In this document: piece after piece, positions 1-9,663 of the stretch
How the letters are laid out: the number at the start of each line of letters is the position of its first letter
Numbering within the stretch: position 1 is the first letter of the stretch
NCBI GenBank assembly: GCA_020629255.1
Contig: JAHDDR010000013.1
Location: 1 to 40,370, forward strand
Length of the DNA stretch: 40,370 nt
From: Saprospiraceae bacterium
GTDB lineage: Bacteria; Bacteroidota; Bacteroidia; Chitinophagales; Saprospiraceae
Direction: 5' to 3'
Program-made: the position numbers and the translations under genes
The notes under the pieces: generated by a model
What the model was told of the DNA's origin: nothing
Seen by the model: the letters and a program-made list of their open reading frames with translations, nothing else
Databases searched by the model: none

Positions 1-3
1 ATC

Positions 4-825
4 ATGACCCGTAAAAAATTATTTGAAAACATCCTTCGAAAGAAATCCTATCTCTGTGTGGGATTGGATTCTGATATCCGACGTATTCCCAAGCATCTTT
101 TATCTTATGATGATCCTGTTTTAGAATTCAACAAACAAATTATTGAAGCCACGCATGATATCTGTGTCGCCTATAAACCCAATATCGCTTTCTACGAAAG
201 TGGAGGTTCAAAAGGTTGGGCTACGCTGGAAAAAACACTAGAATCTATCCCTAAAGAACACTTCAAAATTGCAGATGCCAAACGGGGCGACATTGGCAAT
301 ACATCTAAAATGTATGCCCAAGCTTTTTTCGAACAAATGAATTTCGATTCCCTCACCATCGCTCCTTATATGGGAGAGGATTCTGTCACCCCTTTTTTGG
401 GTTTTGATGGAAAATGGGTTATCCTTTTGGCATTGACCTCCAATCCCGGAAGTCAAGATTTCCAAAGAACCTTACAAGAAAACAAGGAACCCCTCTTTGA
501 AAAGGTAATGCGGAAGGCTCAAGAATGGGCTAGTGTGGAAGAAATGATGTTTGTCGTGGGGGCTACCCACGCAGAAGACTTCAAAACCATTCGGAACATT
601 GCTCCTGAACACTTCCTTCTTGTACCTGGCGTCGGAAAGCAAGGCGGAGATTTAAAAACTCTTTCCCAATGGGGCATGAACGATCATGTTGGTCTACTTG
701 TTAACTCTTCCAGAGGGATTATTTATGCGAGTGATGGAAAAGATTTTGCCGAAAAGGCAAGAGAGGCCGCCTTGGCCGTACAACAAGAAATGGCATCCAT
801 CCTCAATGCCCGTTTTGGCGTATAA
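4..825 (+). CDS. pyrF: Orotidine 5'-phosphate decarboxylase
   Basis: This enzyme decarboxylates OMP to UMP, the last step of de novo pyrimidine synthesis, in the cytosol. The catalytic signature [11 protein letters not shown] lies at residues 91-101, with the Lys93 and Asp91/Asp96 charge network. The phosphate-binding parts PGVGKQGGD and VNSSRGI follow near the C-terminus. At 273 residues it belongs to the longer 'type 2' PyrF group found in Bacteroidota and actinobacteria, not the roughly 230-residue E. coli type. The ATG at 4 gives a normal N-terminus ([10 protein letters not shown]). Only three bases precede it, so its promoter and any upstream operon partner are outside the window. The next gene has its own promoter in the 64-bp gap. 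Confidence 0.95.
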   Translation: MTRKKLFENILRKKSYLCVGLDSDIRRIPKHLLSYDDPVLEFNKQIIEATHDICVAYKPNIAFYESGGSKGWATLEKTLESIPKEHFKIADAKRGDIGNTSKMYAQAFFEQMNFDSLTIAPYMGEDSVTPFLGFDGKWVILLALTSNPGSQDFQRTLQENKEPLFEKVMRKAQEWASVEEMMFVVGATHAEDFKTIRNIAPEHFLLVPGVGKQGGDLKTLSQWGMNDHVGLLVNSSRGIIYASDGKDFAEKAREAALAVQQEMASILNARFGV

Positions 826-830
826 GTCAT

Positions 831-846
831 TAATTTTGTATCTTCG
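831..846 (+). promoter_or_regulatory. Bacteroidota-type -7 promoter region for the HerA-like gene
   Basis: Two overlapping candidate boxes are present: TAATTTTG at 831-838, an exact TAnnTTTG, and TATCTTCG at 839-846, the TAnnTTYG form. A TTTG at 814-817, inside the end of pyrF, lies 21 nt before the second box and could be the -33 element. Transcription from the second box would start near 852, leaving a leader of about 38 nt before the ATG at 890. Confidence 0.55.
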
Positions 847-889
847 TCGCTAGATTTCCGTCCTAAAAATAAGAAAATTATAAATCGAG

Positions 890-2461
890 ATGAGTAAGGA
901 AAAATTCATAGAAGAAATCAATTCCGGATATACCTTCAAAGGACCTTCTATTATTTTAGGTGGTGCTATGTTAGAAGGCGAATGCCAAACCAATACATTG
1001 GTTCGATTACCACTTAAAACCATGAACCGACATGGTCTGATCGCCGGAGCTACCGGTTCGGGAAAAACCAAAACGCTTCAGATTATTGCAGAGCAATTGT
1101 CTGCCAATAGTGTTCCGGTTCTTTTGATGGATATTAAAGGTGATTTGAGTGGAATTGCTGCGGAAAGTCCCGGGCATCCGAAAATTGATGAACGTCATGA
1201 AAAAATTGGTATCCCTTTTGAAGCGGGAACAAGTCCGGTAGAATTCCTCACCTTATCTGATGAAAAAGGGGCAAGACTTAGAGCTACCGTTTCCGAGTTC
1301 GGTCCGGTTTTATTTTCTAAGATTTTGGATTTGACCAATACTCAATCGGGTATTGTTGCTGTTGTTTTCAAATATTGTGATGATAAAAAAATCCCATTGT
1401 TGGATTTAAAAGATTTCAAGAAAACGCTCCAGTACATGACAGGAGAAGGCAAGGAAGAAATCCAAGGAGATTATGGGCGTCTTTCTACGGCTTCTGTAGG
1501 AGCCATCATGCGTAAGATTGTGGAAATCGAGCAACAAGGTGCAGACATTTTCTTCGGTGAAACTTCTTTCGATACGGATGATTTATTGCGTTTGGATGAA
1601 AATGGTAAAGGCATGGTCAATGTTATTCGTTTAACGGATATTCAAGACAAGCCGAAATTATTTTCTACGTTCATGCTTCAAATGCTTGCAGAAATTTATT
1701 CGACATTTGAGGAGGAAGGAGATATGGAACAACCCAAATTGGTTATTTTCATCGACGAGGCTCATTTGGTTTTTGAGGAAGCAAGCGATGCTTTATTGGA
1801 TCAAATCGAAGCGATGGTGAAATTAATTCGTTCGAAGGGCGTCGGGTTATTTTTTGTAACTCAAAATCCAAAAGATATTCCGGATGATGTACTGGGACAA
1901 TTGGGTATGAAAATCCAACATGCTTTGCGTGCCTTTACCGCCAAGGATCGAAAAGCCATAAAATTAGCGGCACAAAATTATCCTGATTCTGATTTTTATG
2001 ATACCGAAACTTTATTAACCGAACTCGGAATTGGTGAAGCACTCGTGACGGTTCTGAACGAAAAAGGAATCCCCACACCTTTGGTACATACCTTATTGAG
2101 AGCACCTCAATCTCGAATGGATGTTCTGACGAAAAAAGAAATCAATACCATTCTTGATAATTCTTCTATTATTGGAAAATATAACAAAGAAGTGGATCGA
2201 GATAGTGCCTATGAAATATTGGGTAAAAAAATAGAAGTGGCTCAAGAGGAAGAACATCAAGCCAAATTGAAAAAGGAGCAAGAAAAGGCAAAGAAATCTT
2301 CTTCTAGAAAAAGAAAGGAAAAATCGGGCATAGAAAAAGTGGTCGATAGTACTGTTGGAAGACAAGTGGGCAGAACCATTGCTCGAGAATTAACGCGGGG
2401 TTTGTTGGGTGCCTTGGGCATTCGTTCGAGTAGCAGAAGAAAAAAATCGGGTTGGTTTTAA
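890..2461 (+). CDS. HerA-like ATPase, DUF853/YjgR family
   Basis: This is a cytosolic P-loop ATPase of the HerA/FtsK-like superfamily, resembling YjgR (DUF853). The Walker A motif GATGSGKT is at residues 53-60. The Walker B segment LVIFIDEAHLVF has Asp289 and Glu290, and is followed by the family-typical IRSKGVGLFFVTQNPKDIP. The last 60 or so residues are a Lys/Arg/Ser-rich tail (KKSSSRKRKEK, RSSSRRKK) that could bind nucleic acid. At 523 residues it matches the YjgR length. HerA proteins are DNA-translocating hexamers, but the role of the YjgR branch is unsettled and there is no NurA nuclease beside it. It is a single-gene unit: a promoter lies at 831-846 and a strong terminator at 2479-2509. 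Confidence 0.9.
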   Translation: MSKEKFIEEINSGYTFKGPSIILGGAMLEGECQTNTLVRLPLKTMNRHGLIAGATGSGKTKTLQIIAEQLSANSVPVLLMDIKGDLSGIAAESPGHPKIDERHEKIGIPFEAGTSPVEFLTLSDEKGARLRATVSEFGPVLFSKILDLTNTQSGIVAVVFKYCDDKKIPLLDLKDFKKTLQYMTGEGKEEIQGDYGRLSTASVGAIMRKIVEIEQQGADIFFGETSFDTDDLLRLDENGKGMVNVIRLTDIQDKPKLFSTFMLQMLAEIYSTFEEEGDMEQPKLVIFIDEAHLVFEEASDALLDQIEAMVKLIRSKGVGLFFVTQNPKDIPDDVLGQLGMKIQHALRAFTAKDRKAIKLAAQNYPDSDFYDTETLLTELGIGEALVTVLNEKGIPTPLVHTLLRAPQSRMDVLTKKEINTILDNSSIIGKYNKEVDRDSAYEILGKKIEVAQEEEHQAKLKKEQEKAKKSSSRKRKEKSGIEKVVDSTVGRQVGRTIARELTRGLLGALGIRSSSRRKKSGWF

Positions 2462-2478
2462 TCCATTGTAAAACACAT

Positions 2479-2509
2479 AAAAAAGCAGTAGAAAACCTAC
2501 TGCTTTTTT
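2479..2509 (+). terminator. Rho-independent terminator after the HerA-like gene
   Basis: A perfect 13-bp stem (AAAAAAGCAGTAG at 2479-2491 with its complement at 2497-2509) encloses a 5-nt loop and ends in a T run. It ends only 12 nt before the next start codon. Confidence 0.9.
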
Positions 2510-2521
2510 ATTTTAGGAATT

Positions 2522-2977
2522 ATGGATGAACAGATATTAGATGCGGAAATACCCGAAGGGGAAAAATATTCACCTTTCTGGAGGAGTGTTTTTAAAGCCA
2601 TCGGAGTTTTAAGATTGGCAATAATCTTAGGTATTATTTTCTTGGGCATCCAATTAAAAAATGGCCCTATGGGAGAACTCCTTGATGATAGTTCTATGGG
2701 AATAAGCTTCGATGTTATTATTTCTTTTTTTCTATTTTTTTGCATATCCTATTATCATGCGAGACAAGGCATCATGGAAATAAAAGGGAAATATTATTTC
2801 TCTCCCTTGCTCATGGGCTTATCTATTTTTTATTCTTTTATTTTTGTCTGCATTCTTGGTTTTAGGCTTTTTAAAGAGAACCTATATAATTATGAATTCT
2901 TATATGTTTGTTTAGGCTTTTGCATCAGTGCTATTCTTTTAATAGATGACTTAAGAATTAGAATTAAAAAAGCTTGA
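2522..2977 (+). CDS. Small integral membrane protein, unknown function
   Basis: I do not recognise this 151-residue protein. A charged N-terminus (MDEQILDAEIPEGEKYSPFW) precedes about four hydrophobic segments: roughly residues 29-46, 60-77, 90-115 and 123-141. It ends in a basic tail (RIRIKKA). This suggests an inner-membrane protein with both ends in the cytosol. The ATG lies 12 nt after the previous terminator, and a near-match to the -7 box (TATTTTAG, 2509-2516) overlaps the terminator's T run, so the promoter is unclear. The EEP phosphodiesterase gene starts 20 nt downstream on the same strand, so the two are probably cotranscribed. Confidence 0.75.
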   Translation: MDEQILDAEIPEGEKYSPFWRSVFKAIGVLRLAIILGIIFLGIQLKNGPMGELLDDSSMGISFDVIISFFLFFCISYYHARQGIMEIKGKYYFSPLLMGLSIFYSFIFVCILGFRLFKENLYNYEFLYVCLGFCISAILLIDDLRIRIKKA

Positions 2978-2997
2978 ATACAAAACAAGATTAAAAC

Positions 2998-3891
2998 ATG
3001 TTTAAATATTTCCTTGTTATTTCGTTCTTATTTTTTTCTTGCCTTCATTCTGAAGCTAAAACAGAGAACCCTCCTGAAACAGAAAAGGATACTTTAAAAA
3101 TTCTTTCTTGGAACATTCATATGTTGCCTTATTTTTATGTCTTCACCAAAACAAAAAAAAGGAAAAGGGCTAAACTCATTATTGAAGAATTTAAGAACCG
3201 AGACTATAATATTATTTTGATCCAAGAAGCCTTTCATCGGAAAATACGAAATCGAATAAAAAGAAAATTAAAGAAAAAATATCCTTATGCTTATGGTCCA
3301 CCCAACAAACAATATTTTCGCATCCAAACCAATAGTGGTTTACTGGTTTTAAGCGATCGTCCTCTGATTGAAAAATCATCGGTCCAATTTACCGAAAGTT
3401 ATAGCTGGGATAATCGCATGGCACGAAAGGGGGCTCAACTTGTACAAGGAGAATTTAATGGACATATTTTTCAAATCATCAATACCCATACAGAAGGAAC
3501 ACCGGTCATTATAAATAATTCCCAATTCCATGAAATTTATGATGGATTAATCCAACCCTATGAACAAAAAAATATCCCTCAAATTATTGCCGGTGATTTT
3601 AATTGCAATATGAAAAACGAAGATCAGTTTTCACAAATGCTGAATCTCCTTCATGTAACGGACACCATCCCTCATCAAGATATCAGATATAATGAGAAAA
3701 ATAAAATATTAAAGGAGGGCATTGATCATATATTTATTCGTAAAAATATGTCAAAAGTAAACGTCACAAAATACCGAAAATTATTAATTGGTTTTGACTG
3801 GATTCAAGGACGTAAAAAAATATTCAAAAAAACGGTCGGTTACTCGGATCATTACCCCGTTGACATGCATTTGGTTTTCCCAAAACAATAA
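2998..3891 (+). CDS. Secreted endonuclease/exonuclease/phosphatase-fold hydrolase (sphingomyelinase-like)
   Basis: This is a metal-dependent phosphodiesterase of the EEP (DNase I / neutral sphingomyelinase) fold. All core motifs are present in order: SWNIH (Asn39), IQEAF (Glu77), NTHTEG (His164), GDFN (Asp200, Asn202), IDHIF (Asp243/His244) and the catalytic YSDHYPVD (Asp284/His285). The N-terminus is a signal sequence with hydrophobic residues 4-14; FFSC at 12-15 could be a weak lipobox, so it may be a lipoprotein or a freely exported enzyme. Residues 51-95 are strongly basic. The fold covers nucleases, phospholipid phosphodiesterases and inositol phosphatases, and the substrate cannot be told from the sequence. 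The spacing of the motifs looks most like bacterial sphingomyelinase C. Confidence 0.85.
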   Translation: MFKYFLVISFLFFSCLHSEAKTENPPETEKDTLKILSWNIHMLPYFYVFTKTKKRKRAKLIIEEFKNRDYNIILIQEAFHRKIRNRIKRKLKKKYPYAYGPPNKQYFRIQTNSGLLVLSDRPLIEKSSVQFTESYSWDNRMARKGAQLVQGEFNGHIFQIINTHTEGTPVIINNSQFHEIYDGLIQPYEQKNIPQIIAGDFNCNMKNEDQFSQMLNLLHVTDTIPHQDIRYNEKNKILKEGIDHIFIRKNMSKVNVTKYRKLLIGFDWIQGRKKIFKKTVGYSDHYPVDMHLVFPKQ

Positions 3892-4023
3892 AAACTGCTA
3901 AAGAACATCATCTATTTAACACATATTTTATCATTCACCTACAGAAAACGATATTTCATAGAAAGTCGTCACCTAACATCATGAAATCATACAAATTGCT
4001 GCTTGTAATTAAAAACAAGTATC

Positions 4024-6306
4024 ATGAGTGTGACAATAAATTTACCACAAAACAATTTACCTTTTAAAGCCGTACTATTTATTATCTGTCTGCTAAGCAT
4101 GACTTACTACAATGCTAATGCCAACTGTAATCAATGTAACACTTTGGTTTGTGATGGCGGCAATTGCGATGATGGCTCTAGTGCAGATGGCGTTCAAACA
4201 GCAAGGAACTGTGCTTGTGGGCAAATTATTGATGGTGCCTGTGCAAAAGTAGAGGTAGATTTCACCAACAGTCCTTATTATGATCCCAATGCCCCTACAA
4301 CCAGTCTTTATATGGAGGCACAAGAATCAGGTAATTTTTCTGTTTTTTATACGGATGCCAATTGTAATGTAACGGATTGCAGCACCCCCGACTATGTGAT
4401 ATCCAGCGGCACATTATTGGAAAATTTACCTGGGTCTGTTTTTACTTTATTGGTTTGCAAAAATGGAGGAAATGCAGGGCGAAGAGATTTTACATTAACA
4501 GTGAGTAGTTCTACTATAGAGAATTGTGTCAACAATTTCGATGATGACGGAAATTCATTGATCGATTGTGACGACCCTGCTTGCACCAATGACCCAAGCT
4601 GTGATTTTTCTGAAGCAACAGGAGGGGAATCTTCTGGAACGGAAAGCAATAGTAGATTGGCAGAAAAAATTGCCAAAAGAAATTACCAAAGAGTAGTAGA
4701 CGATAAAACCCCAATGACGAACAGTGATGAATTTCGTGTTTTCGATCATACACTAGTAAAAAGAAAAAACAATGAAGTAACGGTACAAAATTTTATTCCA
4801 ATTGATATTCTTCCTAATTCAGAAACTTTTTTGAGCTCACCTACAGATCTGATTCCGATCACAAATGCCGTAGATGTTTTTAGTGTAGATTATTATATGA
4901 ATGAAGGAAGGGTCGCATCTATTTTAGCTCTTGAATCTAATAACGGCGTTTATGAACATACAAAATACGTTTGTGATAGATTACATGGAGCAGAAATTCT
5001 CGACTTGTGGAATTTCCCATTGGATGATATTAACAATTTTATTGTTGTGAAATATTTACAACCCAATGGCATTATTGAATATTCGACCAGCCTTTCTTTT
5101 TATGAAAACGAAAATGGGAATTACAACGTAGAAAGCCATTGGAATTTGGATGACTATACATTTAATGATCAATATTATACGCTACAAATTTGGGCCAATA
5201 ATATTTCTAATTTACAAGGTGTCACGAACGAAGTGCTTTCCTTGATCAAAAATGAAAAAACGATTGATCAATATTCTTTTTCTGATATTCCTAATTTGTA
5301 CATTAAAAAAATTGAATATCAAAACCATATTGTAAAATTGCATGTTATCAATCATTCTGCTTCGAATAGTATTGAGGTAACCAGCAATATTTTATTGACT
5401 GAAGATTCTGAAGAAATCATTGAAGATCATTCATTCGAATTAAGTGGAACCGTCGAAGAAATTATTGAGTACAATACACAAGGTATATATGCTATTGGCA
5501 TGTCCATCGAACACCAACATCAAACCGTAAAAGATTTAATTTATTTTGCTGATGGTGTTTGGGGTTACGATGCTCTTTCTGAGAATGCGACGATAAATCA
5601 ATTTGAAATTTCACCTGAGGAATATGATTATTTAGGCGATGGTTATTTAATCGAAAGAGATTTTAATATTTCAGGAACTGTAAAAAATTTTTTAACGGTT
5701 TATCGTTCTTTGAATGCGAGTTTCAGTCCAGAAAATTTAAATGAATTCAATATGATTTCATTTCAAGGACAGGGAAATACGAGTATAGAAATTACAGCGG
5801 TAAAATCATCTATCCAAAATTGGGAAGACCAAATGAGGTTTAATTTAGAACTAACAGATGGCATGAGTGATTATTCCATTCCGATGTCTAATTTTTATTC
5901 TTCATTGGGCATACAGGATTGGTCTGATATCACCATGCTGGTTTTCGCCATAAAAGGAAATTATAATACCTACGAAAATTTCGAATGTGGCATTCAAAAT
6001 ATTTATTTTTCTACAGATGCTCTTTCATCACAGGCTGAAATTGAACAACAAAATGAAATCGTGTATCCTAACCCCGTTAAGGACTTTGCAGAAATCATTC
6101 TACAAAATCAAACTGCTTCAGACTATCAATTAAATATTTATTCTAGCACCGGAAAAATCATTGCACAGAAAAATGGTCATTTAGACATCAACGATCGCGC
6201 CTCAATACCATTTGTAAATGATAATTATCCTGCTGGTATTTATTACTTCGAAATCATTTTGGACAATAGAGAAAGAAAGCATGGGAAATTTATCATTGCC
6301 CATTAA
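4024..6306 (+). CDS. T9SS type A sorting domain-containing secreted protein
   Basis: This 760-residue exported protein has a signal peptide: NLPFK, then a hydrophobic AVLFIICLLSM core and probable cleavage at ANA/NC near residue 34. A Cys-rich N-terminal region (CNQCNTLVCDGGNCDDG) follows. The segment CVNNFDDDGNSLIDCDDPAC near 168-187 is a Cys/Asp motif of a kind often seen in secreted Bacteroidota proteins, probably calcium-binding. The middle (about 260-670) is rich in Asn and Ile, looks all-beta, and I do not recognise it. Residues 679-760 (VYPNPVKD ... YPAGIYYFEI ... GKFII) form a type A C-terminal domain, which directs passage through the T9SS and surface attachment. An upstream 28-codon ORF overlaps the start out of frame. 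A bidirectional terminator follows the gene. Confidence 0.85.
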   Translation: MSVTINLPQNNLPFKAVLFIICLLSMTYYNANANCNQCNTLVCDGGNCDDGSSADGVQTARNCACGQIIDGACAKVEVDFTNSPYYDPNAPTTSLYMEAQESGNFSVFYTDANCNVTDCSTPDYVISSGTLLENLPGSVFTLLVCKNGGNAGRRDFTLTVSSSTIENCVNNFDDDGNSLIDCDDPACTNDPSCDFSEATGGESSGTESNSRLAEKIAKRNYQRVVDDKTPMTNSDEFRVFDHTLVKRKNNEVTVQNFIPIDILPNSETFLSSPTDLIPITNAVDVFSVDYYMNEGRVASILALESNNGVYEHTKYVCDRLHGAEILDLWNFPLDDINNFIVVKYLQPNGIIEYSTSLSFYENENGNYNVESHWNLDDYTFNDQYYTLQIWANNISNLQGVTNEVLSLIKNEKTIDQYSFSDIPNLYIKKIEYQNHIVKLHVINHSASNSIEVTSNILLTEDSEEIIEDHSFELSGTVEEIIEYNTQGIYAIGMSIEHQHQTVKDLIYFADGVWGYDALSENATINQFEISPEEYDYLGDGYLIERDFNISGTVKNFLTVYRSLNASFSPENLNEFNMISFQGQGNTSIEITAVKSSIQNWEDQMRFNLELTDGMSDYSIPMSNFYSSLGIQDWSDITMLVFAIKGNYNTYENFECGIQNIYFSTDALSSQAEIEQQNEIVYPNPVKDFAEIILQNQTASDYQLNIYSSTGKIIAQKNGHLDINDRASIPFVNDNYPAGIYYFEIILDNRERKHGKFIIAH

Positions 6307-6312
6307 TACCAA

Positions 6313-6344
6313 AAAATGTCGCTGAATGAATTCAGCGACATTTT
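6313..6344. terminator. Bidirectional terminator between convergent genes
   Basis: A 14-bp perfect stem (AAAATGTCGCTGAA at 6313-6326, complement at 6331-6344) has a TGAA loop. It is flanked by an A run on the left and a T run on the right, so it can end both the T9SS cargo gene (+) and the amidohydrolase gene (-). Confidence 0.88.
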
Positions 6345-6382
6345 CTAATTTATTGAACTTGCTTATTAAACCATCAACATAA

Positions 6383-9300
6383 TCATCCTCTACACTTGCA
6401 TTGGTTTTTCATAAAACTATTGGTATCATAATGCCATTGGAAATTATTGCTGTATTTATTAATTTCCCAAAAGAATTTTGTTCTTTTTTTATCATAATTA
6501 CCCATTTCGTTCATGGTATCCGCATCATATAATCGACCATTAATCATAGTGTGGATAATGCTTTCTGTATTTTCAATTTTATCCAATGGATTTTTATCGA
6601 GAATAATTAAATCGGCTAATTTTCCTTCTTTCAAAGAACCGATTTCGGACTCCATTCCTAAATATTTTGCCCCATTAATGGTTACTGCTTTTAATGCTTG
6701 ATGGTTCGACATTCCGCCTTGAACAAACATCCATAATTCCCAGTGTGCCGCCAAACCTTGTAATTGTCCGTGAGATCCCAAATTAATATTCACACCATTT
6801 TTTTGTAATTCATTACAAGACTCCGAAACCAATATATGTCCATTTTCATATTCCTCTTGCGGGATCATGGTTCGGTGCCTTGCCCTTGAATCGACAACGG
6901 CACGTGGCGTAAAATTCAGAAGGCGTTCTTTTTCCCAAACGTTGGTATTTTGATACCAATAATATTCGCCATTAATTCCACCATAATTTACAACCAAGGT
7001 GGGCGTATTATGTGTTTTCGTTTCTTTCCAAACTTCGATCACATCTTTATGCAAAGGAGCCACCGGAATATTATGTTCGACGCCGGTATGACCATCCAAA
7101 ACCATGCTCATATTATGATAGAAAAAAGAGCCTCCTTCGGGTACAACTAAAATACCCAATTGCCTTGCTGCTTCAATGACTTGCTGCCGTTGTTCCCTTC
7201 GAGGTTGGTTATAACTTTTTACAGAAAATGCCCCATAGGCTTTGGTTCTCCGCAATGCAGATTTCGCATCTTCCAAGGAATTAATAACCGCTTTGAAATC
7301 TCCATCGGCACCATATAAAATCGTTCCGGTAGAATAAACTCTAGGACCGATCATATTTCCCGCTTTCACCATTTCGGAATGACTGAAAATCATTTCGGAA
7401 TTAGAAGATGGGTCATGTACCGTCGTTACACCATAGGCTAAATTCGCATAATAATGCCATTGTTTTTGTGGACTCATTCCATAATAAAAATTACCCACGT
7501 GTGCATGCACATCGACCATACCCGGCATGATGGTTTTTCCGGTCATGTCCATAACTTTCATTTTTCCGTCCACTTCTACTTCCTCGGATTTTCCAATCGC
7601 AATAATTTTATTTTTTTCGATAATGATGGTACCTTTTTCAATCACTTCATCGCCTTCCATCGTAATGATTCGTGCATTCGTTAATGCGATTTTTCCTTCT
7701 GGCACATCCGAATCTAATGATAAATTAATTTTAATTCCCGTCGTGTCTATCGGAGGAAGGGAATCGACGGCTCCTTCTAAAAATAAAAACCGTTCGGCTA
7801 ATTCATCGGTAAAATATTCGTTACCTAAAGTCCAGTGTAATTTTTTACTGTCCTTCGACCAATGCAAATTTATTCCGGCATCCCGTCCGACTTGTGCCAC
7901 CGGAAATGCTTTGGTATTGGAGGTCAAACCTAATGGTTTTCCGGTTTTGGGCATCGGTGCAACGTACACTTTATACAATTCGGAAAAAGCGATCCATTTA
8001 TTGTCCGGGCTTGGCACATATTGGTTGGCATACGTCGAATTAAAATGTATTTTTTCATTTCCTCCATTCAGGTCTACACTTTTGTATGCTTTGGTTAAAC
8101 CTCCGAATAAATATCCACCTGTATTAAAAAATATTCTTTCACCTGTTGCATCGAATCTTGGGTTTTCTCCTTGTGGTGTTACAAGTTGAGGTTCGCCTCC
8201 TGAAGAGGATATAACGTATAGTCCAGGTTCTTTTGAATGGCTGTACCCCATTTGTATATTTCCGCCTTCTTTTCTATAAATTATTTTTTTACCATCCGGC
8301 GAAAAACGGGGTGTTCTATAAATACCTTTTTTTCGACTTATTTTTCTTGGATTTTTTGATGCCAAATCCATTTTCATAATGGCTCCCATTTCTTCATCGT
8401 TCCAAGTAACATACACCAATGATTTACCGTCGGGTGAAAAATCGGGTTCAAATTCGAAATCATTTCCTTTCGTTAATCGTTTGGGTTTTCCATTCGGCAA
8501 ATCCATTTTCCACAAATATCCGACGGCATTAAAAATTAAATATTTTTCATCGGGAGATGTGATACATTGTCGGATAACATTGACATCAAATTTTTCGGGA
8601 GCGACTTCATTTTTAAATTTTACTGTTTCTTGTAACCGGATTTTTGCATCAACGGTAAAAGGAATATTTTCACTTTTTCCAGAAGCGACTTCTATTTTTA
8701 CTATTTTTCCTTTTGCCCAAATAAAAATAAAATTATCATCGGGTGACCACGCAAAGCCAGTATAAATTCCGAAAATTGTCCAGGCTTCTTGTTGGTCTTT
8801 GGATAAATTATCATAAATGGGCCATTCTTCTCCGGTTTCCAAATCATGTAAAAACAAAACTGTTTTTGTCCGCACTCTTTTTACAAATGCAATTAATTTT
8901 CCTTTGTTGGAAATTTGAGGACGACACGCTCCACCCGGACCACCAATAATACTTTTCGTTTCTCCTTTTTCAATGTCATATCGCATGACTTTAAAAATCT
9001 GTTTATTAGGGTCTTTATTGTATTGAAAGTATCCTCCCGAATACATATCCTCACTATAATATAAATAACGACCATCTGGAGAAAGGCAAGGTTCGTTTAC
9101 ATCTTGTTGATCATTTTTTCTTTCGGTGAGTTGCATGCCATCGCCACCCGATGCATGATACATCCACATTTCTCCGGCACCCAAAGATCGGGTGGATGTA
9201 AAATGTTTTCTAGCGATAATGTATTCGCCGTCTTTTGTCCAAATTGGATTATTTAATAATCGGAAATTTTCTTTTGTGATTTGTTTGAGATCAGAACCAT

Positions 9301-9652
9301 CTGCATTCATGATCCAAACATTATCTGCCCCGCCTCTATCAGAAGTAAAACATATTTTTTTACCATCCGGTGAAAAACGGGGTTGCACTTCATAGGGCAA
9401 ACCACCGGTTAATAATTTCGCTTTGCCGCCCGTTACTGGCATCGAATAAATATCACCCATTAAATCAAAAACAAGGGTTTTTCCATCCGGACTGATATCC
9501 AGATTCATCCAAGTACCTTCATCGGTAGTAAATTCAATTTCTTTGTATTCGCCTGGTGGGTCGGCCACACTCCATTTTTCTTCTTTTTTATCTTTTTGAG
9601 CTGTTAGTTGTAGGGCAAAAAATAAAATGGAAAAAATAAAAAAATACCTCAT
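6383..9652 (-). CDS. TolB-propeller amidohydrolase, secreted
   Basis: This 1089-residue exported hydrolase has a signal peptide (MRYFFIFSILFFALQLTAQ). Residues 30 to about 640 hold many WD40-like PD40 repeats of the type LSPDGRYLYYS and FSPDGKKI, forming one or two TolB-type propellers. From about 660 comes an amidohydrolase domain: the metal motif VDVHAHVG (His716, His718), a conserved YGAFSVKSY lysine segment, VEHNIPV, then NLGSHGQLQG, and the typical closing region GSLKEGKLADLIILDKNPL. The position that is usually the metal-ligand Asp is His961 here; as I recall this is normal for the propeller-fused subfamily. It probably acts on peptides or cyclic amides in the periplasm or outside the cell; substrate unknown. 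The upstream gene ends 11 nt before it. Confidence 0.9.
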   Translation of the reverse strand: MRYFFIFSILFFALQLTAQKDKKEEKWSVADPPGEYKEIEFTTDEGTWMNLDISPDGKTLVFDLMGDIYSMPVTGGKAKLLTGGLPYEVQPRFSPDGKKICFTSDRGGADNVWIMNADGSDLKQITKENFRLLNNPIWTKDGEYIIARKHFTSTRSLGAGEMWMYHASGGDGMQLTERKNDQQDVNEPCLSPDGRYLYYSEDMYSGGYFQYNKDPNKQIFKVMRYDIEKGETKSIIGGPGGACRPQISNKGKLIAFVKRVRTKTVLFLHDLETGEEWPIYDNLSKDQQEAWTIFGIYTGFAWSPDDNFIFIWAKGKIVKIEVASGKSENIPFTVDAKIRLQETVKFKNEVAPEKFDVNVIRQCITSPDEKYLIFNAVGYLWKMDLPNGKPKRLTKGNDFEFEPDFSPDGKSLVYVTWNDEEMGAIMKMDLASKNPRKISRKKGIYRTPRFSPDGKKIIYRKEGGNIQMGYSHSKEPGLYVISSSGGEPQLVTPQGENPRFDATGERIFFNTGGYLFGGLTKAYKSVDLNGGNEKIHFNSTYANQYVPSPDNKWIAFSELYKVYVAPMPKTGKPLGLTSNTKAFPVAQVGRDAGINLHWSKDSKKLHWTLGNEYFTDELAERFLFLEGAVDSLPPIDTTGIKINLSLDSDVPEGKIALTNARIITMEGDEVIEKGTIIIEKNKIIAIGKSEEVEVDGKMKVMDMTGKTIMPGMVDVHAHVGNFYYGMSPQKQWHYYANLAYGVTTVHDPSSNSEMIFSHSEMVKAGNMIGPRVYSTGTILYGADGDFKAVINSLEDAKSALRRTKAYGAFSVKSYNQPRREQRQQVIEAARQLGILVVPEGGSFFYHNMSMVLDGHTGVEHNIPVAPLHKDVIEVWKETKTHNTPTLVVNYGGINGEYYWYQNTNVWEKERLLNFTPRAVVDSRARHRTMIPQEEYENGHILVSESCNELQKNGVNINLGSHGQLQGLAAHWELWMFVQGGMSNHQALKAVTINGAKYLGMESEIGSLKEGKLADLIILDKNPLDKIENTESIIHTMINGRLYDADTMNEMGNYDKKRTKFFWEINKYSNNFQWHYDTNSFMKNQCKCRG

Positions 9653-9663
9653 GGTTTTGGTTT

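Noticed and set aside
2998-3891. Firm naming as sphingomyelinase
   Set aside because: The EEP motifs are shared with nucleases and inositol phosphatases; the substrate cannot be read from sequence.
7527-8189. A 220-codon plus-strand frame
   Set aside because: It is antisense to the amidohydrolase gene, whose propeller and catalytic motifs are intact on the other strand.
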